64,000 nt of DNA from DAHUXN01 sp963811805 (GCA_963811805.1 CAWESU010000003.1:62001-126000), one strand, 5' to 3'; shown: positions 52,701 to 60,749, numbered from the stretch's first letter. Numbers and translations: made by a program. Notes: generated by a model not told the origin, from the letters alone.

Positions 52701-52892
52701 GAAATTCAGCGCGTCGTCGGGACTCGGAAGCTGCCCCAGCAGCGTCGGCAGCCGCCCCCACAGTTGCGGCGAAAGCTGCCCTCGCAGCAGCGCAAGATTC
52801 GCCTCCGCCGCCGCCGGCTCGTTGAACAGAATCTCCGCGAACGCTCGATCCATCTCGCCCACGAGCCTAGCGAAATCCTTCACCGTATGCAA
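49779..52892 (-). CDS. glnE: Glutamine synthetase adenylyltransferase/adenylyl-removing enzyme
   Basis: A 1037-aa protein with two nucleotidyltransferase domains in tandem, each followed by a helical GlnD-PII-UTase-like region. The N-terminal site is ALGKLGGQELNYSSDIDLIFLYDH (GG...DxD); the C-terminal one is ALGRLGAGEVDIGSDADVAFFA. It adds and removes AMP on GlnA, whose gene is at 60.8 kb and keeps the target tyrosine. Residues about 709-726 (AEARSFVAKDAPQDDTVK) are encoded by a dispersed repeat, and DGPSSVRTSWQARDE shortly after also looks like an insertion. The protein is longer than typical GlnE. Confidence 0.94.
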   Translation of the reverse strand: MHTVKDFARLVGEMDRAFAEILFNEPAAAEANLALLRGQLSPQLWGRLPTLLGQLPSPDDALNFLERYLREAPASVTRHLEAHPAALHYLLSLFSYSRFLSESLVQEPELILWLDRRGPNEGLERMKSRDDVLEDCYRFSTMAFDLAPAVFLARFKRREYSRITLRDVLNLASLSDTCLELSNLADVLIERALRLCAVKLENAYGIPQWKDASGGWQPARMTALALGKLGGQELNYSSDIDLIFLYDHDGETPGGDAGAISNLEYFVRLAQAILKMLSDATPEGAVFRIDMRLRPEGQQGDLAVSYGTALEYYRTRGREWELQMLIKARVAAGEISTGEKLLRELHPLIYPHEAGAGVVRAVTDAREEISRALEEHAAGGNEDTAIWNVKLSPGGIRDIEFIAQCLQRIHGGRDAWVSGRGAGTTLVALQHLHDKGYLSQRDFYRLSAAYELLRKVEHRLQLRDGLQEHVLPRKAEARSRIARRSGVEKSGAKSAGEELLARIRRHFAEVREIYERVVSEATPNEARLNEAGARPRGTERRRVARNLFYGSAQAARERTEFPAVAERLAHYRAQGDVFARRGLEKYLEAARHDAELMKELEETPAKLDCAAALFALSDFAAETLVRNPRAIERIGNSPAQEAKKQQTLALPRDMAALRVAHQEAVFAAAARSILSEPRPFATFAELTRAAESAVREALAFAAQESEEGAKAEARSFVAKDAPQDDTVKTGRERAGLDADFCEAPFVVMALGRLGAGEVDIGSDADVAFFAAPDGPSSVRTSWQARDEEEMQEWRRLAERFIRAAGSYTSEGLLLPVDTRLRPRGGEGEIVQTAAYLMEYFASEAQAWEAATYLKARPVAGNMALGEKIIAELHGILRRRFCAASGGDAHELARQLMHMRERLDRERAEGATGFKCAAGGFFDIEYVIAYTALARGEFAEMPKNVLEQISALEASGALGVQQARVLQEAAMFYRSLDHAIRLVLGRSSNTLPEPAQIPRVNALMEQWGIPVHGSLHDAVAATRRMVRGIYGGIVRTRN
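50717..50765. repeat. Dispersed GTCATCCTGAG repeat read in frame inside glnE
   Basis: GTGTCATCCTGAGGAGCGTC...GACGAAGGATCTCGCCTCGGCC is the same repeat that is intergenic at 35865 and 48429. Arms ATCCT/AGGAT and CGTC/GACG form the hairpin. It is translated as AEARSFVAKDAPQDDTV in GlnE without disturbing the frame. Confidence 0.8.
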
Positions 52893-52987
52893 AGCAGGGA
52901 AGGCACGCCGGTTCAGCGCCGTCGGTCAACCCAGTAGGCGGATTGCCTTAGCATATCGGATTGGCGTAGGCTCTCGATCGGACGGAT

Positions 52988-53314
52988 ATGAAAGGCATGA
53001 CTAAGTGGCTGTGGAGAGTATTCGCATTTATCGCGATTATGGTCTTCGGCGGTTGCAGCGAGCCGCAGACCCGCACCTACTATTTGCGTTCTTACGGTCC
53101 CTGGATTATAGGCGAAGCGCGCACGTGCCTGCTCTATAAGAGTGCCAGCGATGTACCCTGTTTCACGTCGGAACAAATGCAAAACGGCGCCAAAGCAGAC
53201 CCCCAGCACGGTTACCTCGTTTCCGTAACCTTTGACAAGCCGATACCCGATACCGTTCTCGGAGTGGTTTGCAGACTCGATTCAGACTCTCACGCCTCGT
53301 GTCATATACCGTAA
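52988..53314 (+). CDS. Small putative lipoprotein
   Basis: A 108-aa product with a lipoprotein leader: KWLWRVFAFIAIMVFGGC, with lipobox VFGGC and acylated Cys23. The mature part has four further cysteines in possible pairs (RTCLL, VPCFT, VVCRL, SCHIP). No family recognised. It faces glnE divergently with about 95 bp between them. Confidence 0.65.
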   Translation: MKGMTKWLWRVFAFIAIMVFGGCSEPQTRTYYLRSYGPWIIGEARTCLLYKSASDVPCFTSEQMQNGAKADPQHGYLVSVTFDKPIPDTVLGVVCRLDSDSHASCHIP

Positions 53315-53369
53315 AAAAGAGCATCGGCTTGCCTTGAATTGTGCGACGGAGTGAATTTGCTGGTGTTGG

Positions 53370-53678
53370 TTAAAGGAAGGGTTCAGCCAACGATGCGAGT
53401 GGGACCGCATCCGGATTTCGGCCATTTAAGCGAACAATACGAGAGAATAACGCTGGAGCCTCCATGGCGTGCGTGCGCACTTTGGACTCCACTTCTTCAT
53501 CAGAAAGCCTATATTCACTTTTGACCGTGCACTTAACCGCGTCATTTTTTCCGAAACATGACCACTCATAAAGGTAATGACCGTGGGGCGTAATCGTCTC
53601 TTCGACTGTGCCCGGCCTTGTCGCAAGCTTCAATCTCAAGATTCTTGCAGAATGCGGTTTGAAGCCTATCTCAGCCAT
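53370..53678 (-). CDS. Hypothetical protein
   Basis: A possible 102-aa protein, MAEIGFKPHSARILRLKLATRPGTVEETITPHGHYLYEWSCFGKNDAVKCTVKSEYRLSDEEVESKVRTHA..., with plausible secondary structure and balanced composition but no recognised family and no clear ribosome-binding site. It is the only credible frame in the gap between the lipoprotein and VOC genes. The call is tentative. Confidence 0.4.
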   Translation of the reverse strand: MAEIGFKPHSARILRLKLATRPGTVEETITPHGHYLYEWSCFGKNDAVKCTVKSEYRLSDEEVESKVRTHAMEAPALFSRIVRLNGRNPDAVPLASLAEPFL

Positions 53679-53735
53679 TCACCTATGCTACTGCAGTGGA
53701 TTATCCCGAGCAAGCTCTATGCCCGGCCTTTGCTC

Positions 53736-54215
53736 CTACTTCGGTTCCCACAGTTCAAACCTGTTTCCTTCCGGATCCGTCGCCCATCCGAACCGCCCGT
53801 TGGCCTCATCCTGGATCTTTTCGTCTACCGCCACGCCTTCTTTTTTCAGTTGCGCCACCACATAGTCCAGATTCGCCACGCGATAATTGATCATGAACCG
53901 CGATTTGTCCCCGCCGAGATATTTCGTCGCCTCCGGAAAAATCGCCCACACCGTCGCGCCGGTTTTCGACGCGTTCTCCTTCTCCGTCCACTCGAACGGA
54001 TGAAACGCCGCGCCCTCGCCTTCGAAACTGATTCCCAGATGCTGGCGGTACCAATCCGCCAGTTTCATCGGATCGTGCGCCTTGAAAAAAACGCCGCCAA
54101 TGCCAGTCACGCGCGCCTCACTCGGACGCGCCGATGACTTCCGCTTCGCCTGCACCATCATGCCGCACACAAAACTCGCCGCTACCGCCGCGCAAATCGT
54201 CGCCATCATCTTCAT
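53736..54215 (-). CDS. Exported VOC-superfamily (glyoxalase-like) protein
   Basis: About 159 aa. A leader (MATICAAVAASFVCGMMVQA) is followed by one VOC unit: VTGIGGVFFKAHDPMKLADWYRQHLGISFEGEGAAFHPFEW and NLDYVVAQLKKEGVAVDEKIQDEANGRFGWATDPEGNRFELWEP. The final Glu of FELWEP is a usual metal ligand. Substrate unknown. Several ATGs follow GGAGGAGGAG; the start could be 54215, 54209 or 54206. Confidence 0.82.
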   Translation of the reverse strand: MKMMATICAAVAASFVCGMMVQAKRKSSARPSEARVTGIGGVFFKAHDPMKLADWYRQHLGISFEGEGAAFHPFEWTEKENASKTGATVWAIFPEATKYLGGDKSRFMINYRVANLDYVVAQLKKEGVAVDEKIQDEANGRFGWATDPEGNRFELWEPK

Positions 54216-54321
54216 CTCCTCCTCCATTTTCGTTCGCGCAAAGTAAAAGGGGCGCCAAGCTCGACAGAGCTGAACGCCCCCCGCTGACGCCCGCACACCT
54301 AGCACGTCAGTCTCGTTATCG

Positions 54322-55242
54322 CTACCCGCGCACCGTCAGCACCGGGCACTCTGCGTGCGCCACCACTTTATGCGCCGTCGCCCGCAGCAGATGCGTCGCC
54401 GCGCCAAGATGTTCTGCGTGATTCCGCACGCCCAGCACGATCAGATCCGCCCCGCGCTGTTTTGCCACTTCCAGAATCCGCATCGCCGGCTCGCCTTTTT
54501 CCACCACGCTCTCCAGCCGGCACCACAGCTTCACCTCCTCGGGCTGCAGATCGTCGAGCCTCTTCAGCGCCGACGCCGCGGCCGTTTCATCGAAGATCGC
54601 CCCCGGCACCGCGTTCTTCTCTTTCATGATGTGCAGCAGCGTCAGCCGCGCCTGATTGTCCTCCGCCAACGACAGCGCGTACGGCAGCGCCGCCAGCGAA
54701 TGCGGCGAAAAATCCGTGGCAAACAGCACATTGTGAAACCGCGCCCCATTGTGGACGCTGCTGCGCACCGCCGGACCAATCGTCAGCACCGGCACCGGCG
54801 AGCATCGGAAAATCTCTTCCGCCACCGAACCCAGCAAAAGTTTTTCCGCGCCCGTGCGCCCGTGCGTCCCCAGCACGATCAGATCGATTCGATGCTCTTG
54901 CAGCGCATCTTCCACGCTGGTCCAGATTCCATCGCCCCACTCCACCATCGTTTCGTGCGGCAGCCCCGCCAGGCGCGACTCAAGCCGCGCCATCTCCGCC
55001 TTCGCGGTTTCCTCTTGCGTGTCTTCGGCGATCGCCGTCGATTCCGGAGTGGAGTAAAGCAATGGGTCAGGACGCAAAATATTCAGCGCGAATGTCTTGG
55101 CCCCGTATCCCCGCGCGATGCCCATCGCAAATGGCAGCGCGGCTTCCGATGGTTCGGAAAAATCGGTCAGGAAAAGTATGTTCCGGAAATTTATCCGAGT
55201 GCCCGCCAACTTCGCTGCGGTCCCCGCTTCGGCTGCTTTCAT
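54322..55242 (-). CDS. Tandem universal stress protein
   Basis: A 306-aa protein with two USP domains. The first has ILFLTDFSEPSEAALPFAMGIARGYGA and the ATP-binding GTHGRTGAEKLLLGSVAEEIFRCSPVPVL (G-x2-G-x9-G-S type); the second has VLFATDFSPHSLAALPYALSLAED and LGVRNHAEHLGAATHLLRATAHKVVAHAECPVL, where the ATP loop is changed. It follows ackA and phosphoketolase on the same strand. GGAGGTG precedes ATG 55242, and two GTGA-N6-TCAC boxes lie 47-82 bp upstream of it. Confidence 0.92.
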   Translation of the reverse strand: MKAAEAGTAAKLAGTRINFRNILFLTDFSEPSEAALPFAMGIARGYGAKTFALNILRPDPLLYSTPESTAIAEDTQEETAKAEMARLESRLAGLPHETMVEWGDGIWTSVEDALQEHRIDLIVLGTHGRTGAEKLLLGSVAEEIFRCSPVPVLTIGPAVRSSVHNGARFHNVLFATDFSPHSLAALPYALSLAEDNQARLTLLHIMKEKNAVPGAIFDETAAASALKRLDDLQPEEVKLWCRLESVVEKGEPAMRILEVAKQRGADLIVLGVRNHAEHLGAATHLLRATAHKVVAHAECPVLTVRG

Positions 55243-55288
55243 GACGCACCTCCTGCAACCACAATGCGTCGCGCCGGAGCGAAGAGCC

Positions 55289-55324
55289 GTGACCACAGTC
55301 ACCGCTCTTTGTGACGCCGGTCAC
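55289..55324 (-). promoter_or_regulatory. Paired CRP/FNR-type sites upstream of the stress protein gene
   Basis: GTGACCACAGTCAC (55289-55302) and GTGACGCCGGTCAC (55311-55324) both fit GTGA-N6-TCAC; the second extends to the full TGTGA-N6-TCACA consensus. Their centres are 22 bp apart. The second overlaps the ackA stop codon. The same pair with the same spacing occurs at 59837-59872, in front of the CRP-like gene. Confidence 0.75.
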
Positions 55325-56571
55325 ACCGTCCTCGGTGAACTCGTCAACCCCCTCCCGCCGCTCGTCGCCGTCCGCATCCGCCAGCACTCTCGCGCGATGG
55401 CCCAATCCTCCTGCGCATGGATCACCATCACGCTCGCCGCCGAGCCGGAAGCCGAAATCTCGCGATCCTCGCCATCCCGCCCGTTCTTTTGTGCATCGAG
55501 CTTCATGCCCATATATTCGAATTTCTCGCACGCCGCCGCGCGCACTTCCGCCGAGTTCTCTCCGATGCCCGCGGTAAAAATCAGCGCATCGATTCCGCCG
55601 AGCACCGCAATCATCTCTCCAATTCCGCGCCGCAGCCGGTGCACGAAAATATCGAAGGCCAGTTTCGCGCGTGCGTGACCCGCCTTCATCGCCGCAATGA
55701 TCTGCCGCATGTCGCTCGACGCTCCAGAAATTCCCAGCAGTCCCGATTTCTCGTTCAGCAGCTCGTCCATCTCTTCCGCTTTCACCTTCCCGCCGCGCAT
55801 CAGGTACGTCAGAATCCCCGGATCAACGCTCCCCGACCGTGTCCCCATCATCAGCCCTTCCAGCGGCGTGAAGCCCATCGTCGTATCCACGCTGTGCCCA
55901 TTCTGAATCGCCGCCAGCGAGCAGCCATTCCCCAGATGGCACGTCACCAGTCGCAGCGAAACCAATTCCTTGTTCAGCATCTCCGCCGCGCGCTCCGCGC
56001 AGTATTGATGGTTGATTCCGTGAAAGCCGTATCGCCGAATCCCTTGCGCCAGCCATTCGTATGGCCCGGGATACACAAAGGCCGCGCCCGGCATTCGGCT
56101 GTGAAAAGCGGTATCGAACACGGCAATCTGCGTCACCGCGCCCAGCCGCTTCTCCACCACCTCCATTCCTTCCAGCTCCGCGCGATTGTGCAGCGGCGCA
56201 AAAATTGCCAAGCGCGCCAGCGACTCCCGCACCGCCGGAGTGATCACCGTTGGCTGTTGGTATTCGCCGCCGCCATGCACCACGCGATGCCCCACGACGC
56301 CGATTTCCGCGGGCGACGCGACCGCGCGCGTCTCTCCGCTCCACAGCGCATCCAGCAGTTGCTCCACCGCGTCTTTGCGCGAATCAGCCCGCACGCGTTT
56401 GCTGAGCTCCGCGCCGCGCGCGCCGCGAATCTCCATCTTCGCTTCGCGCTTCTCCCACTCGATTTTGCCTTCCCACAGCGCGGCTGGCGGATGCGCGGGA
56501 ATCGCATCGCCAATTTCGTAGAGCGAGCTTTTCTGGCTGCTCGATCCGGAATTGAGCACCAGTATCTTCAT
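55321..56571 (-). CDS. ackA: Acetate kinase
   Basis: A 416-aa ASKHA-fold kinase. MKILVLNSGSSSQKSSLYE is the family start; VVGHRVVHGGG, FDTAFHSRMP, YGFHGINHQYC, CHLGNGCSLAAIQNGHSVDTTMGFTPLEGLMMGTRSGSVDPGI and FTAGIGENSAEVR are the substrate and nucleotide motifs. It makes ATP and acetate from acetyl phosphate, the phosphoketolase product; its start lies 3 bp after the phosphoketolase stop. The C-terminus (TATSGGRGLTSSPRTV) is a poorly conserved extension that overlaps a CRP-type site. Confidence 0.95.
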   Translation of the reverse strand: MKILVLNSGSSSQKSSLYEIGDAIPAHPPAALWEGKIEWEKREAKMEIRGARGAELSKRVRADSRKDAVEQLLDALWSGETRAVASPAEIGVVGHRVVHGGGEYQQPTVITPAVRESLARLAIFAPLHNRAELEGMEVVEKRLGAVTQIAVFDTAFHSRMPGAAFVYPGPYEWLAQGIRRYGFHGINHQYCAERAAEMLNKELVSLRLVTCHLGNGCSLAAIQNGHSVDTTMGFTPLEGLMMGTRSGSVDPGILTYLMRGGKVKAEEMDELLNEKSGLLGISGASSDMRQIIAAMKAGHARAKLAFDIFVHRLRRGIGEMIAVLGGIDALIFTAGIGENSAEVRAAACEKFEYMGMKLDAQKNGRDGEDREISASGSAASVMVIHAQEDWAIARECWRMRTATSGGRGLTSSPRTV

Positions 56572-56574
56572 CGC

Positions 56575-58977
56575 CTAGTAGGGCCACTTCCAGTTTCGAA
56601 TTTCCGGCAAATCCTCGCCATGCTCGCAGATGTAATCCTTATGCTCCACCAGCTTGTCGCGCACGAACTGCTTGAAATGCGCGCCCAACTGCGTTAGCCG
56701 CGGCACCCGGTCCACCACGTCGCCGGCCAGATGGAAACGGTCGATGTCGTTCAGCACCGTCATATCAAATGGCGTGGTCGTCGTCCCTTCTTCTTTGTAT
56801 CCGCGTACGTGCAGGTTGTCGTGGTTCGTCCGCCGGTAAGTCAAACGGTGAATCAGCCACGGATATCCGTGATACGCAAAAATAATCGGCTTATCCGTCG
56901 TGAACATCGAATCGAATTCGCGATCCGGCAGCCCGTGGGGGTGCTCGCTCTGAGGTTGCAGCGTCATCAGGTCTACCACGTTCACCACGCGAATCTTGAT
57001 GTCCGGAAAATGCTGCCGCAGCAAATCCACCGCCGCTAGCGTCTCCAGCGTCGGAACATCTCCCGCGCATGCCATCACCGCGTCCGGCTCCGCTCCCTCA
57101 TCCGTGCACGCCCATTCCCAGATTCCCACTCCATACGTGCAATGTTTCACCGCCGACTCCATGTCCAGCCACTGCAACTCCGGCTGCTTGCCGGCCACGA
57201 TCACGTTCACGTAATCGCGGCTGCGCAGGCAGTGATCCGTCACCGAAAGCAGCGTATTGGCATCCGGCGGCAGGTAAACGCGCACCACATCCGCCTTCTT
57301 GTTCATCACCACATCGATGAATCCGGGGTCCTGATGCGTGAAGCCGTTGTGGTCCTGCCGCCACACGTGCGAGCTCAGCAGGTAATTGAGCGACGCAATG
57401 GAGCGCCGCCACGGAATTGTCCGCGACTCTTGCAGCCATTTAGCGTGCTGGTTGAACATCGAATCGATAATGTGAATGAACGCTTCGTAGCACGAGAAGA
57501 ATCCGTGCCGCCCCGTCAGCAGATAGCCTTCCAGCCATCCCTCGCACAGATGCTCGCTGAGCACTTCCATCACCCGTCCGTCTCTCGACAAATGTTCATC
57601 CGTCGGCAGCAGCGGCTCCATCCAAATTTTGTCCGTGGCCTCGTATATCGCCTCCAGCCGGTTCGAAGCCGTTTCGTCCGGCCCGAATACGCGGAAATGT
57701 TTCGACTCCAGGTTGAGCTTCATCACGTCGCGCAAGAATTGCCCCAGAACGCGGGTCGACTCAGCCACGCTCGTGCCCGGCTTCGGCACGCTCACCGCGT
57801 AATCGCGAAAGTTCGGCATGGTCAGGTCTCTCAGCAGAATTCCACCGTTGGCATGGGGGTTGGCGCCCATTCTTCTGTCGCCCTTCGGCGCTAAATCCGC
57901 CAGTTCCGTCACGAACTTCCCATTCGCGTCGAAGAGCTCTTCCGGTTTGTAGCTCTTCATCCAATCTTCCAGAATCTTCAGGTGCTCGGGTTGCTTCTCG
58001 AAATTCCCAATAGGCACCTGGTGCGCCCGCCACGTGTTTTCCACCGGCAAGCCGTCCACAAACTTCGGTCCCGTCCATCCCTTCGGCGTGCGCATCACGA
58101 TCATCGGCCAGCGCGGCACTCCCGTTGCATTTCCGTGCCGCGCTTCGTTCTGAATCGCGTGAATCTCTTCGAGCACTGTCTCCAGCGTCTGCGCCATCAG
58201 TTGATGCATCGCTTCCGGCTGGTGTCCTTCCACAAAATGCGGCTTGTAGCCATATCCGTTGAAAAACTGCGTCAGCTGCGCATCTTCCATGCGCCCCAGA
58301 ATCGTCGGATTCGCGATCTTGTATCCGTTGAGGTGCAGGATCAGAAGCACCGCGCCGTCGCGTGCCGGATTAAAGAACTTATTCGAGTGCCAGCTTGTCG
58401 CCAGCGGACCCGTCTCCGCTTCGCCGTCGCCCACCACGCAGCACACCAGCAAATCCGGATTGTCGAAAGCAGCGCCATACGCATGCGTAATCGAGTAGCC
58501 CAGCTCTCCGCCTTCGTTGATCGAACCGGGCGTCTCCGGCGCGACGTGGCTCGGAATCCCTCCCGGAAAGGAAAATTGCTTGAACAGTTTTTGCAGCCCT
58601 TCTTCGTTCTGCGCAATATTCGGATAAAGCTCCGAATAGGTTCCTTCCAGATACGTGTTCGCCACGATGCCCGGACCGCCATGCCCCGGCCCGGTCACGT
58701 TAATCACGTTCAGGTCGTGCTTCTGGATCAGCCGGTTCATGTGAACATAAATAAAATTCAATCCCGGTGTTGTGCCCCAATGCCCCAGCAGGCGCGGTTT
58801 GATGTGTTCGAGTTTCAGCGGCTCGCGCAGCAGCGGATTTTTATAAAGATAGATTTGTCCCACCGAAAGATAATTTGCTGCGCGCCAGTACGCGTGCATT
58901 TTGCGCAGCTCTTCGGAAGATAGAGGATTTGCCGATTCGGGAAGTTTCACGGAACCTGCGGATGTGGCTGATGCCAT
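56575..58977 (-). CDS. xfp: Xylulose-5-phosphate/fructose-6-phosphate phosphoketolase
   Basis: An 800-aa thiamine-diphosphate enzyme. Motifs include YWRAANYLSVGQIYL, RLLGHWGTTPGLNFIYVHMNRLI, VTGPGHGGPG, SFPGGIPSHVAPETPGSINEGGELGYSITHAYGAAFDNPDLL, and the ThDP loop VVGDGEAETGPLATSWHSNKFFNP. It cleaves sugar phosphates to acetyl phosphate and a shorter sugar phosphate, giving with AckA one ATP per acetate. GGAGGTGAG precedes ATG 58977. Confidence 0.95.
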   Translation of the reverse strand: MASATSAGSVKLPESANPLSSEELRKMHAYWRAANYLSVGQIYLYKNPLLREPLKLEHIKPRLLGHWGTTPGLNFIYVHMNRLIQKHDLNVINVTGPGHGGPGIVANTYLEGTYSELYPNIAQNEEGLQKLFKQFSFPGGIPSHVAPETPGSINEGGELGYSITHAYGAAFDNPDLLVCCVVGDGEAETGPLATSWHSNKFFNPARDGAVLLILHLNGYKIANPTILGRMEDAQLTQFFNGYGYKPHFVEGHQPEAMHQLMAQTLETVLEEIHAIQNEARHGNATGVPRWPMIVMRTPKGWTGPKFVDGLPVENTWRAHQVPIGNFEKQPEHLKILEDWMKSYKPEELFDANGKFVTELADLAPKGDRRMGANPHANGGILLRDLTMPNFRDYAVSVPKPGTSVAESTRVLGQFLRDVMKLNLESKHFRVFGPDETASNRLEAIYEATDKIWMEPLLPTDEHLSRDGRVMEVLSEHLCEGWLEGYLLTGRHGFFSCYEAFIHIIDSMFNQHAKWLQESRTIPWRRSIASLNYLLSSHVWRQDHNGFTHQDPGFIDVVMNKKADVVRVYLPPDANTLLSVTDHCLRSRDYVNVIVAGKQPELQWLDMESAVKHCTYGVGIWEWACTDEGAEPDAVMACAGDVPTLETLAAVDLLRQHFPDIKIRVVNVVDLMTLQPQSEHPHGLPDREFDSMFTTDKPIIFAYHGYPWLIHRLTYRRTNHDNLHVRGYKEEGTTTTPFDMTVLNDIDRFHLAGDVVDRVPRLTQLGAHFKQFVRDKLVEHKDYICEHGEDLPEIRNWKWPY

Positions 58978-59104
58978 AGCGCTCACCTCCATTTGCCGTC
59001 GCGCTCGTGGCCGGACTCCCGAGCAGCCGACATTTTATCGCAATGCGCCGCCCGCGACATCAATGTCATGTAACATCCCGCGCCTCAGCCGTCGCGGACT
59101 CTTT

Positions 59105-59788
59105 TCAGTTTCCTGCGGCGGCCAGTTCCGGCCACGAAATTTTAAGCACCACTCCGCTGTTCTCTTCGTAGGCCAGCGTGAAGAGATGCGAGCACCGTTC
59201 GCACAGCCAATAGTGCCTCACTCCATGCACGCCGGAGGCTCCGCTTTCTGGATTCTGCAAGCTCGACGACATCGACGGCTCTCGGAAGCGGAAAAACTTC
59301 CCGCCCCTGCGCCACTCGAACGAAACTTGGCACGCGGGATTCGCGCACTTCGCATCTTCATGCAGCGCAACTCCTTTTTGCCCTTGGCCCTTCAGGCTCG
59401 TTGGCTCGCCGGTGTTGAGAGGCTCCATTCGTTTGCGTTGCTCCAAATTCGCGACGGTTTCCTGCAACCAGTTCTTCACGGCTGCTTCGATCTCGCGCTC
59501 GTCTCCATAACGATAGAGTGAATCGAGTGTTTCTCCCGAGGCGTTCAGCGCGATATGCCGGCAAGCGGACTTGCGCCCGCGGAACTCCGGCGGTACCAGT
59601 TGCATCAGCACGCAATCGCCGCACGGCGCCGGATTTTCCTTGTGCCCGTGATTCATGCAGGCGGGAGAATCCTCGAAAATGTACGCGGGCCTCCAGGACT
59701 CTCCCGCCGTGTGCGCGTATCCGCCGCTGCCCAGAAATTCCAGTTCCGCCTTGAGCACCTCCAAAAGATCCCTTTCGTCTCTGTGCAT
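59105..59788 (-). CDS. Conserved Cys-rich hypothetical protein
   Basis: A 227-aa protein with no signal peptide. The N-terminal half has ACMNHGHKENPAPCGDCVLMQLVPPEFRGRKSACRHIALN, a possible metal site with four Cys and His. The C-terminal part has ANPACQVSFEWRRGGKFFRF and HYWLCERCSHLFTL, a treble-clef-like CxxC. I know of no functional data. ATG 59788 has GGGGAG upstream. It is transcribed divergently from the CRP-like regulator, with two CRP-type boxes between them. Confidence 0.7.
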   Translation of the reverse strand: MHRDERDLLEVLKAELEFLGSGGYAHTAGESWRPAYIFEDSPACMNHGHKENPAPCGDCVLMQLVPPEFRGRKSACRHIALNASGETLDSLYRYGDEREIEAAVKNWLQETVANLEQRKRMEPLNTGEPTSLKGQGQKGVALHEDAKCANPACQVSFEWRRGGKFFRFREPSMSSSLQNPESGASGVHGVRHYWLCERCSHLFTLAYEENSGVVLKISWPELAAAGN

Positions 59789-59836
59789 CGCCGTTCTCCC
59801 CGATGTTTCAATACCGCAGCGGCCAACCCCGGCGCT

Positions 59837-59872
59837 GTGACCTCTATCACCTGGCCAGGTGACTCGGCTCAC
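59837..59872. promoter_or_regulatory. Paired CRP/FNR-type sites between the Cys-rich gene and the regulator gene
   Basis: GTGACCTCTATCAC (59837-59850, with T before it completing TGTGA) and GTGACTCGGCTCAC (59859-59872) both fit GTGA-N6-TCAC with centres 22 bp apart. Between them the sequence TCACCTGGCCAGGTGA (59847-59862) is a perfect palindrome formed by the facing half-sites. Confidence 0.75.
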
Positions 59873-59997
59873 TGGCACTGCACAAAATCGGGGGCAAACT
59901 CACGGAAAAGAAAGGCGGGCAAATGGCCGAAATCCGAAGCAGCCGTTTCAGAATCGTTCCGCGCGCCAGCCGGTGTACAATACCCCAGGCTTCCTCT

Positions 59998-60714
59998 ATG
60001 CGCGCTCCCTACGGCCTGGAAATTATCGAGAATTGCGTCGTGTGCCCTCACCTCGAGGAGCGGCTTTTCTGCAATCTGCCGTCGCCGGCTCTCAAACGCC
60101 TCTCGCAGATCACGTCTGCTTCTTCTTATCCCAAAGGGGCGACGCTCTTTGTGGAAGGGCAAACCGCGCGCGGCGTTTTTATTTTGTGCAATGGGCGCGT
60201 GAAACTTTCCACATGCTCGAAAGACGGCAAAACGTTAATTGTCAGAATTGCCGAGCCCGGAGAAATTCTGGGACTCCCGGCCACCGTGACCGGAAAATCC
60301 TACGAACTCACCGCCGAAGTGGTCGAGCCGTCCCAGGCCAATTTCATCTCGCGCACCGATTTCCTGGCCTTTCTGCGCGAATGCGGCGAAGCTGCTCTGC
60401 GCGTCGCCCAGCAACTCGGCGAAACTTATCACGCCGCGGTGGCGGAAATGCGCTCCATCGGCCTCTCGCACTCCGCCGGAGAAAGGCTCGCTCGTTTTCT
60501 GCTGGACTGGTGCGCCGCGCATGGCAACGACAAGGGCGAAATTCACGCCACGCTCGCGCTCACCCACGAGGAGATCGCCCAGACCATCGGAACTTCCCGT
60601 GAAACCGTCACGCGCATCCTGAGCGACTTCAAGAAGAACAACCTGCTGCAGATGAAAGGTTCGACGCTGATCATTCCCGACAAAACAGCGCTCGAAACTT
60701 TCGCCGGGGTTTGA
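59998..60714 (+). CDS. CRP/FNR-family transcriptional regulator
   Basis: A 238-aa regulator: N-terminal Cys-containing segment (ENCVVCPHLEERLFC, Cys13, Cys16, Cys25), a cyclic-nucleotide-type beta-roll (GATLFVEGQTARGVFILCNGRVKLSTCSKDGKTLIVRIAEPGEILGL), a dimer helix and a helix-turn-helix LTHEEIAQTIGTSRETVTRIL. The recognition helix SRETVTR keeps the Arg-Glu-x3-Arg pattern that reads GTGA in CRP. The RS residues that contact cAMP in CRP are missing, and the cysteines suggest an iron-sulfur or redox signal as in FNR. Boxes upstream suggest autoregulation and control of the stress-protein gene. A longer frame to 59923 exists. Confidence 0.88.
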   Translation: MRAPYGLEIIENCVVCPHLEERLFCNLPSPALKRLSQITSASSYPKGATLFVEGQTARGVFILCNGRVKLSTCSKDGKTLIVRIAEPGEILGLPATVTGKSYELTAEVVEPSQANFISRTDFLAFLRECGEAALRVAQQLGETYHAAVAEMRSIGLSHSAGERLARFLLDWCAAHGNDKGEIHATLALTHEEIAQTIGTSRETVTRILSDFKKNNLLQMKGSTLIIPDKTALETFAGV

Positions 60715-60749
60715 ACCCCGCGTTTCCTTCGACACCCAAATTCAGGATT

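Noticed and set aside
58993..59104. A third pair of GTGA-N6-TCAC boxes before phosphoketolase
   Set aside because: Only imperfect dyads (GACATTGATGTC, ATGTTACATGACAT) are present; they do not match the motif of the other two promoters.
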